Origin: Emiliania huxleyi CCMP1516
Taxonomy: Eukaryota > Haptophyta > Isochrysidales > Noelaerhabdaceae
Direction: 5' to 3'
Length of the DNA stretch: 21,565 nt
Assembly (NCBI RefSeq): GCF_000372725.1
Contig: NW_005199194.1
Location: forward strand, 451,956 to 473,520
The notes under the pieces: model-generated
Told to the model about the DNA's origin: nothing
The model's database searches: none
Seen by the model: the letters and a program-made list of their open reading frames with translations, nothing else
Shown: positions 16,188 to 21,565 of the stretch, piece after piece
How the letters are laid out: every line of letters begins with the position of its first letter
Position numbering within the stretch: position 1 is the stretch's first letter
Position numbers and translations under genes: made by a program

Positions 16188-17074
16188 ATGCTCCGCGCGG
16201 CTCTTCTGACTTCATTGTGCTGGTGGAGTTTTACGAGCGCGGAGGCAGTCGAAAGCACCTCGTGGCAGGCTGTCACAAGCGAGGAGGGCCCTGCTCGTGT
16301 GCGCAAGGCAGCACAGTCCATTGTGCCGACAACCGACAAAGTGATGCCGCATACCTATCATCTGATGTACGGCGCGCTGCTGCTACCGCTTGCCGCCATG
16401 CACGGTGACAAATTCAAGATGCTGGAGATCGGATTGGGATGCTCGATGGAGTACGGCCCGGGCGCTTCGGCTCGGTTGTGGCGAAGCCTCTTACCCACTG
16501 CAGAGATCTGGTTTGCGGAGTCAAATGGCCTGTGCGTGAATAAAGCCAGGGCCGAGGGCAAGCTGGATGGACTGCACACGATGATAGGGAGCCAGAGCGA
16601 CCCGGAAACGCTGCGCCGCTGGGTGCACCAGAGCGGCGGCGGGTTCCATGCGATCATTGACGACGGCAGTCACTCCAACCGCGACATCTTGCTCACTCTC
16701 CGCATCCTCTGGCCGGCGCTGCGCGATGGCGGCCTCTATTTTATCGAGGATCTCCACGTGGGGCGGAGCCAGAATGGGCCAGTCGTCTCGGACGTGCTGC
16801 AGGGCTGGGCAGAGCGCCTCATGACCAACACGCGCAATGAGTCCATACGCCGCTGCCCCCGCGGCTCAAATTTGTGCTCATCCAGCGAGAGGCAGCCGTG
16901 ATCGCCAAGTGCTCGGCCGAGGACCCGGCCGACGTCTGTTACGACGTTGGCGAGCAGCCCGAGTGGTGGGGCGCGCTGTTGGCCGACCTGCGCGATGGCA
17001 AGGATTACCCCAAACTCGGCATCCAGCGGCTGCAACAAAAGCGAAAGCAGGCGACAGGGGCCGCTTTTGGGTGA
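16188..17074 (+). CDS. Secreted class I methyltransferase (MycE/CmcI-like), one frameshift
   Basis: The ATG at 16188 gives a signal peptide, MLRAALLTSLCWWSFTSAEA. TTDKVMPHTYHLMYGALLLP follows, then SAM motif I MLEIGLGCSMEYGPGAS (residues 78-94), an acidic strand IWFAESN, IIDDGSH (146-152) and LYFIEDLH. DDGSH is the metal/catalytic-type motif of macrolide-sugar (MycE) and CmcI-like O-methyltransferases, and the whole pattern recalls fungal and algal secreted relatives. Frame 0 ends at 16901. Homology-like sequence PPRLKFVLIQREAAVIAKC and an EWWGALL segment continue in frame 2 to the TGA at 17072. One base missing in the C run 16856-16860 would join them into about 295 aa. The break is either a sequencing error or a recent inactivation. 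The substrate is unknown. Confidence 0.7.
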
Positions 17075-18008
17075 AATGAAAGCTCCCTCCTTACGAAAGG
17101 GTAGCTTATAACGCGAACGCTACAGCACACCGCATGCATCCACCAAGGGCAGAGCACGCCACCGCTGGCCTCCCTCCTTGCATCTTCTCAGACCGGCGTC
17201 CAGTAGCGCCACAATCTCAGTCTTGAGTTCAATGCTGAGTGTGGTCTCCCGCTATAGAGTGGTAGTCTCTGCCCACGAGCGAGTTGCGAGCACGGCTCGC
17301 CGCTCACACATGCAAAAAGCGTCGCGCGTCGCCGGGGCGCCGTCGAGCGCGCTCAATGAGCTGCTGATGCATTTCGAGGGACCACGAGGCGAGGAGCGAC
17401 TCGTGCGCATCCACTGGCTTGCGGGCGCCATGGCGGGCGCTACGTCGTATTTGGAGGGCGCCAGGGGGCAAGGAGCACGTGGCGGCCCGCTGGCAGCAGA
17501 AGCGTGACGGACAGCCTCGCGAAAGCCATCCGTGACGACCTTCGGGTGAGTTGATCATGATGCACCAATCGAAGCCAAGTCCGGAGCGGAGGCCCGCTCG
17601 CAGCTCGCAGATAAGAGATAAAGAGTAAAGAGATTCAGATTGGTTGCAGCCGTACGGCTGTAGCTTTATTACTAAAGTTATATTCAATATTGCGCGGAGA
17701 TTTTCGTTTGGCTAGATGTAGAATGTAGAAACGGCATTGCGGCTCACGAAAAGCACGAGTTGTCATGCCCGGGGCCTCTCACTCAACACCAAGTCCCGGT
17801 TCATCAGATCTCCTGGGATGCATGTCGCACCCGCCCCAACCCTCGACCCGACCCACACCCATGCGCCTGCCCGACATGGCACACACGCACCGACGCGGCG
17901 CCACGCTCGGCGCGTCCCCACATGCAGTCGCGCGCCCCTCGCCGCGCGCGTGCTCGCGCGCTCTCTCTCGCTCTGCAAGCACCACGCGGCGCGGCGACGG
18001 CGGCGCGC
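17075..18008. other. Intergenic stretch
   Basis: No supported gene. A plus-strand ORF at about 17310-17507 contains ALNELLMHFEGPRGEERLVR, which looks somewhat protein-like but matches nothing I recognise. A perfect 14-bp palindrome CAGCCGTACGGCTG lies at 17647-17660 at the start of an AT-richer patch (17620-17740), which may hold polyadenylation signals. Confidence 0.5.
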
Positions 18009-18250
18009 TCAGAGGCGCTCGGAGCTGAGGCCGGCGGCGATGAACTCGGTCGAGAGATAGACGATGTCGTCGTCGATGAGCTGCGCGTCGCCCAGGATCT
18101 GCGTCGGCTTGAGCACCTGCTTCGTCTTGCGCCCGAGCAGCACGTCGGGCGTGATGAAGACGGGCGAGAAGTAGAGGTGGCACTGCGCCGCCTTCTTGCC
18201 CTCGACCACGGGCAGCAACGAGGGCTGCTTGGCGAGGTTCTCTTGCACCT
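18009..18250 (-). CDS. Terminal exon of an unidentified gene
   Basis: Open frame of about 79 codons with strong third-position GC bias and a well-mixed protein-like composition: QENLAKQPSLLPVVEGKKAA, CHLYFSPVFITPDVLLGRK, TQILGDAQLIDDDIVYLSTE, ending SSERL and TGA at 18009. It has no ATG at its head. Instead it is preceded on the minus strand by CTATCCGGCAG, a normal intron acceptor (AG at 18251-18252). The 7-bp minisatellite would then lie in the upstream intron. The protein family is not recognised, and the preceding exon was not located with confidence. Confidence 0.5.
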
Positions 18251-18267
18251 GCCGGATAGGGGTGCGG

Positions 18268-18376
18268 CGTCAGGGTGCACGGTACACGGTGCACGGTGCA
18301 CGGTGCACGGTGCGGCGTCAGGGTGCACTGTGCACGGTGCACGGTGCATGGTGCAGGGTGCAGGGTGCAAAGTGTG
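18268..18376. repeat. 7-bp minisatellite (GGTGCAC)n
   Basis: About 14 degenerate copies of GGTGCAC in two blocks separated by GGTGCGGCGTCA, which itself appears twice. The core GTGCAC is palindromic. It probably lies in an intron of the minus-strand gene ending at 18009. Confidence 0.9.
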
Positions 18377-18845
18377 CAGGATATGAGTGCGGCGCGGGAT
18401 GAGTGCGGCGCGGCACAACGATGAGTGGCAACGGCAAATAAAAGTGATGTTCTGCGTCCTCGGGAGTCATGGCCTGCGTCTCTATCCCAAGATCTGGCTC
18501 CATGCCGTCTTGAGCGGTAGCATATTCTCCTCGGTCCCGACACCAACAATATTCCACGAAACAACTCTGGTCCCATCTGTGCCACGAGTTGGTTGTCCAC
18601 AAGGCCAAAAGCAACCATCTGCGCCTCGCCATCTGCTCGGCGGTTGCCACCCCCTCCCCCTCCTCGAGTGCTTCACGGAATCGGCGGTCGAAAGCCGCCA
18701 CCTCTAGCAAGCCCTGGAACACCGCCACAGGGAGCAGCTCGACCGGTGGCAGCGTAGACGCCGACTCGACAACCAACACGAACGCTGGCGGTTGTGGCGG
18801 CAGCGGCGGGGATGGTGGAGTGCCAGCATTGAGACCAGCGTGAGA
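18318..18845 (-). CDS. Possible continuation of the Ser/Thr- and Cys-rich minus-strand gene
   Basis: Open frame on the minus strand with protein-like content: PPSPPLPPQPPAFVLVVES, FRREALEEG-like acidic helix around FDRRFREALEEGEGVATAEQ, then WHRWDQSCFVEYCWC and QAMTPEDAEHHFYLPLPLIV. Its opening PPxPPAFV echoes LPPSPPAFVITWATAD in the adjacent upstream gene, so it may be the next segment of the same protein in a different frame. The last 30 codons run into the minisatellite and are not credible. The family is unknown. Confidence 0.35.
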   Translation of the reverse strand, partial: SHAGLNAGTPPSPPLPPQPPAFVLVVESASTLPPVELLPVAVFQGLLEVAAFDRRFREALEEGEGVATAEQMARRRWLLLALWTTNSWHRWDQSCFVEYCWCRDRGEYATAQDGMEPDLGIETQAMTPEDAEHHFYLPLPLIVVPRRTHPAPHSYPAHFAPCTLHHAPCTVHSAP

Positions 18846-18863
18846 TTTTTGGTTGTCCAGGTG

Positions 18864-19757
18864 TCATTGCAGAACAAGCCCCAGGTCGCTGTGCCGAGCG
18901 GTGGCGAGGAGTCGATGAAGTACGGGGGCGTAGTCGGCAGCGAGATACTCCACATTGTTGAGGGCACCGTTTAGGGAAGAGCAGCTGTTTTGTCCCACCC
19001 CAGTGTCCGCTGTGGCCCACGTGATCACGAAAGCCGGTGGAGAAGGCGGCAGTCCAAGGCACGTCGCCACATTGCAACCTCCCACGTTCGTGAGACACGA
19101 GTCAATGCCTGTGCAAGCGCCGTGAGCTTGCGCGGGGTCCAGAGTGTGAGTCGGAATGCAGCACGGCGGCTCATTACCGCCGTCGGTCTGTGCAAAGTGA
19201 TTAGTCCTGATAATTGCGCCGCCGCAGGTGTCGTTAACACCGAATTGGAACTGCCAAAGCCATCCGGTGTATTCGCGCGAGTGCTGTGTCTCGGTCGATT
19301 CTTGGAAGCTTTGTGAGGCTGTCGTAGCGAGTGCTCTCGCAGTGGAGCTCGTGGAGGTATTCGATCGAGAGCCAGTTGTCGTCACTGTGCCTGAGACTGA
19401 GCCTACGCCCTCTTGACCGAAAGAAAAGCCGAGGCCTGCGCTCACTTCGATCCCCCTCGTGATCGAGCGTTCCACGCTTGACTGCCAGGTGCGGGTGGAC
19501 GCCTGCCCTGTGGAGGTCTGGGTGCCAACTGTCTCTGTATAGGTAGCTGTGCAGCCTGCACAGGACGCGACGCGCATCCAGGAGGCAGAGGTCGAGTATG
19601 GTTCGCAGTGCACCGGACGACCGCTCGAATCCCTGGCCGGGGGTTCGAGGTGGCCCCCACCCTGGGGCCTCCCATCAAAGGGACTGCGGCAGAAGACGCC
19701 CAATCTTGCACAAGTGCAAGAACCATACTGGTCCAAGGGGGGATGAGATGTACTCAT
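18864..19757 (-). CDS. Ser/Thr-rich, Cys-containing protein with aerolysin-like beta pattern
   Basis: 297 aa from the ATG at 19757; the frame extends upstream only into repeat R4. The middle (residues of about 85-185) alternates Ser/Thr with small and hydrophobic residues around Gly-rich turns and closes on an aromatic WLWQFQF strand. That pattern is typical of the membrane-inserting region of aerolysin-fold proteins, which occur widely in eukaryotes with defence, feeding or unknown roles. A Cys-rich stretch follows (CCIPTH, CLTNVGGCNVATC) and suggests secretion, though no signal peptide is visible at this start. Near the C-terminus, frame b continues sensibly (PYFIDSSPPLGTATWGLFCN) after DYAP. 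This implies one extra base in the G run 18925-18929 (plus strand). The fold assignment is inference only. Confidence 0.4.
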   Translation of the reverse strand: MSTSHPPLDQYGSCTCARLGVFCRSPFDGRPQGGGHLEPPARDSSGRPVHCEPYSTSASWMRVASCAGCTATYTETVGTQTSTGQASTRTWQSSVERSITRGIEVSAGLGFSFGQEGVGSVSGTVTTTGSRSNTSTSSTARALATTASQSFQESTETQHSREYTGWLWQFQFGVNDTCGGAIIRTNHFAQTDGGNEPPCCIPTHTLDPAQAHGACTGIDSCLTNVGGCNVATCLGLPPSPPAFVITWATADTGVGQNSCSSLNGALNNVEYLAADYAPVLHRLLATARHSDLGLVLQ

Positions 19758-19783
19758 AGCGGATTCTGACCAGCGCTCTACGC

Positions 19784-19937
19784 TCGTCGGCGGCGGCTTC
19801 CCCGGACTGCGCCGCGCTCGGCGTACGGCGAACCTATCGATCGACAGCGCCTTCGGTGGCATGCAGCTCTTTGCTCCTGGAGCCACACGCTCTGCACAGA
19901 TGGCACAGCCTACTGTGCATCGCTGCCACAGCTGTGA
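19784..19937 (-). repeat. Dispersed repeat R4, copy 2 (inverted)
   Basis: Reverse-complement match to 8043-8205. It lies immediately upstream of the minus-strand gene at 18864-19757 and about 90 bp upstream of the plus-strand EDRF1-like ATG, so it occupies the divergent promoter region of both. Confidence 0.9.
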
Positions 19938-20029
19938 GCGCTCGCCAGAACGTACCCTACCCCCCAAACAGCCGGAACCCAGCCGACAAGATCGGCGGGC
20001 CAGCCGCGCGAGCTCGCGGTGAAGCCTTC

Positions 20030-21565
20030 ATGTCGGCGGCTGCCGGCCACGTCGCGAGCCTTCGGTGGCAGCGCCGCGCTGGCGTGCTCGGCCGGCCGGC
20101 GTCGCCGACGCCGTCGGCGCCTTCCGTCACTCTCGTGCAGCAGCCCGCGGCAACGCTCCCGGCTCTGCTGCTTGAGCCCGAGACCGACCTGAACCGCCCT
20201 CTGCCCTCGCCCGGCCAAGCACCGCTGCCACCGCCGATTGCGTCGGCCGGCGGCTTTGCGCTCACCGGCGTGCCCGACATCTTCTCCTCGGCGAGAGCCA
20301 GCTTTGCCTCCTCGACGCTCGCGGCGATGGGCGATGACGCCGCGCCCGTCCACTTCATTGCTCCCTCGGAGCAGATGAAGCGGCTCTTCACGCTGCCCTT
20401 CACGCCGGGCCGGGTCGCCTTCCCTGTCCACCGCGTCGGTAACGCCCTAGTGCTCGACGGAAGCAGCGACCTCGACGCGGCGGGCGGCGCCTCGTCGGAA
20501 CAAGCCCTCGTGGACGCGCTCGGCTCCATCGCCCCGCTCGCTCGCGGGTCGAGCGAGGCTCCGGACGCGGCGCTCGCCCTGCCTTCGCCGCCGCCGCCGC
20601 CTCGCTCACTCACCTCGCTCGCCGTGCCAGCCTCGGCTGACGAGCCAGCGCAGGCGGCGGCAGGCGAGGCGTCGAGGCTGGCGGCGGCAGGCGCGCTCGA
20701 GCAGCTCCCCCCGCCTCCGCCTGCCGGATCCGCCACCTCCTCCGCCACCTCCTCTGCCACCTCCTCCGCCTCCTCCGCCACCTCCTCTGCCGCCACCTCT
20801 GCCGCCACCTCTGCCGCCACCTCTGCCGCCACCTCTGCCGCCACCTCTGCCGCCACCTCTGCCGCCACCTCTGCCGCCACCTCTGCCGCCACCTCTGCCG
20901 CCACCTCTGCCGCCACCTCTGCCGCCACCTCTGCCGCCACCACCTCCTCCGCCACCTCCTCCGCCACCTCCTCCGCTGCCACCGCCGCGCCGCCACAGCC
21001 ACCCGCCCACGCCTCCCTCCCCTCCACCCTCCACTCCTCCCTCTACTCCCGCTTCCTTCACCACTCCGTCTCGCCTCCGCCGCCGGGGGGCGCACACGCA
21101 CCGGACCCGCCAGCAGCTGCACCCGCACCGCCAGCAGCTGCACCCGCACCGCTGCCCGCCTCGTTCGCCGCGCCGCCCGCCGCCGCCGCCGGGGCGGAGG
21201 ACGGCTCGGGGGAGAAGAAGGCGCTGCCGAGGGGTGGGTCCCCTCCCCGGGGCGGCAGGGAGGGCCCCCCTCCCCGGGAGAGGGGGGAGGAGGGGGGAGG
21301 CGCCGAGCCGGAGACGCGCTGGACGTTTTGGACGCCGCAGAGCGGCGCCGCGGCGCCGCCGGAGCGGCGGGGTAGCGCGGAGGCTGCTCCCGCCGCCGAG
21401 GGGGGAGGGGGCGAGGAGACGCGCTGGACGTACTGGGAAGCGCTCCCCGCCGAGGCGAGGGGGGAGGCAAGGGGGGAGGCAAGGGGGGAGGCCAGGGGGG
21501 AGGCCAGGGGGAAGCGCCTCTGCGCGGCGCGTCGCCGTCCTCGGAGCTGGCACGGCCGGGGCGGG
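20030..21565 (+). CDS. EDRF1-like protein, N-terminal part (open at window edge)
   Basis: Uninterrupted frame of 512 codons from the ATG at 20030 to the window end. The frame is also open upstream to at least 19916, so an earlier start is possible. Matches to the N-terminal region of erythroid differentiation-related factor 1, conserved from plants to animals: LLEPETDLN (residues 47-55), [13 protein letters not shown] followed by [12 protein letters not shown] (112-144), and [11 protein letters not shown] (337-347). The last two correspond to the VHRIG-type and SKFLYYS-type motifs of EDRF1. Between them sits a 190-residue Ala/Thr/Ser/Pro-rich insertion encoded by minisatellites. Further on, ETRWTFW (428) and ETRWTYW (463) form a short duplicated motif. 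Minus-strand ORFs here are poly-Ala/Val or poly-Gly/Arg shadows. EDRF1's biochemical role is poorly known (reported link to GATA1-regulated transcription in animals). Confidence 0.65.
   Translation, partial: MSAAAGHVASLRWQRRAGVLGRPASPTPSAPSVTLVQQPAATLPALLLEPETDLNRPLPSPGQAPLPPPIASAGGFALTGVPDIFSSARASFASSTLAAMGDDAAPVHFIAPSEQMKRLFTLPFTPGRVAFPVHRVGNALVLDGSSDLDAAGGASSEQALVDALGSIAPLARGSSEAPDAALALPSPPPPPRSLTSLAVPASADEPAQAAAGEASRLAAAGALEQLPPPPPAGSATSSATSSATSSASSATSSAATSAATSAATSAATSAATSAATSAATSAATSAATSAATSAATSAATSAATTSSATSSATSSAATAAPPQPPAHASLPSTLHSSLYSRFLHHSVSPPPPGGAHAPDPPAAAPAPPAAAPAPLPASFAAPPAAAAGAEDGSGEKKALPRGGSPPRGGREGPPPRERGEEGGGAEPETRWTFWTPQSGAAAPPERRGSAEAAPAAEGGGGEETRWTYWEALPAEARGEARGEARGEARGEARGKRLCAARRRPRSWHGRGG
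20737..20932 (+). repeat. Coding minisatellite: 12 perfect copies of GCCGCCACCTCT
   Basis: Twelve exact 12-bp units at 20789-20932, preceded by looser GCCACCTCCTCC units. The frame is kept and each unit encodes Ala-Ala-Thr-Ser. Copy-number change would not break the EDRF1-like frame. Confidence 0.95.
21452..21512 (+). repeat. 12-bp coding repeat (GAGGCNAGGGGG)n
   Basis: About five near-perfect units at the window's right end encode Glu-Ala-Arg-Gly repeats in the EDRF1-like frame. Confidence 0.85.

Noticed and set aside
17779..18618. 279-aa minus-strand ORF rich in Cys, His and Pro
   Set aside because: The central CTxHxAP repeats are the 7-bp minisatellite read in frame. The neighbouring frame at 18009-18250 has much better coding character.
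19640..19660. tRNA B-box-like GGGTTCGAGG
   Set aside because: The following bases do not complete the B-box and no cloverleaf can be drawn around it.
19957..21553. Long minus-strand ORFs of 356, 315 and 290 aa rich in Ala/Val/Glu or Gly/Arg
   Set aside because: They are readings of the GCCGCCACCTCT minisatellite on the wrong strand. The plus frame carries conserved EDRF1-like motifs and is open throughout.

Overview
The window looks like nuclear DNA of a GC-rich unicellular alga. A haptophyte of the Emiliania/Chrysochromulina type is my best guess (inference from memory, no search run). The reasons are eukaryotic domain families (PBZ zinc fingers, ankyrin repeats, EDRF1-like, METTL24-like), widely spaced genes on both strands without operon structure, strong GC bias in third codon positions, abundant micro- and minisatellites, and several short dispersed repeat families present twice within 21 kb.

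Layout. 1-650: minisatellites. 654-1484 (-): protein with two PBZ zinc fingers. 1.5-3.1 kb: non-coding, with repeat copies and one doubtful small ORF. 3167-3844 (+): ankyrin-repeat protein ending in an acidic tail. 4034-5611 (-): UDP-glycosyltransferase (GT1) with a C-terminal membrane anchor. 5.8-6.77 kb (+): degenerate CobW/G3E GTPase lacking its N-terminus and interrupted by a 123-bp insertion with target-site-like duplications. 7.27-7.54 kb (-): frameshifted fragment of a cysteine-rich, apple/PAN-like domain. 8519-9817 (-): exostosin (GT47)-like glycosyltransferase. 9.8-12.3 kb: repeats, including a 100-bp (TC)n tract. 12349-13770 (+): METTL24/FkbM-like methyltransferase. 13.8-16.2 kb: repeats. 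16188-17074 (+): secreted class I methyltransferase with one frameshift in a C run. 18.0-19.76 kb (-): one unidentified terminal exon and a Ser/Thr- and Cys-rich protein with frame breaks. 20030-end (+): N-terminal part of an EDRF1-like protein, open at the window edge, with a 12-bp minisatellite inside the coding region.

How genes may relate. Two glycosyltransferases, two sugar- or small-molecule-type methyltransferases and a lectin-like Cys-rich fragment fit secretory-pathway glycan or metabolite decoration. They are scattered and separately oriented, so I do not claim a cluster. The most unusual features are structural: an 80-bp repeat that places an in-frame ATG in front of two unrelated coding regions; the small insertion inside the CobW relic; inverted SINE-like repeat copies with different tandem tails; and recurrent single-base frame breaks, several in homopolymers, which could be draft-sequence errors or pseudogene damage.

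No tRNA, rRNA, CRISPR array or prokaryotic operon signal was found. Start codons and introns are inferred by eye and are the weakest part of the annotation.
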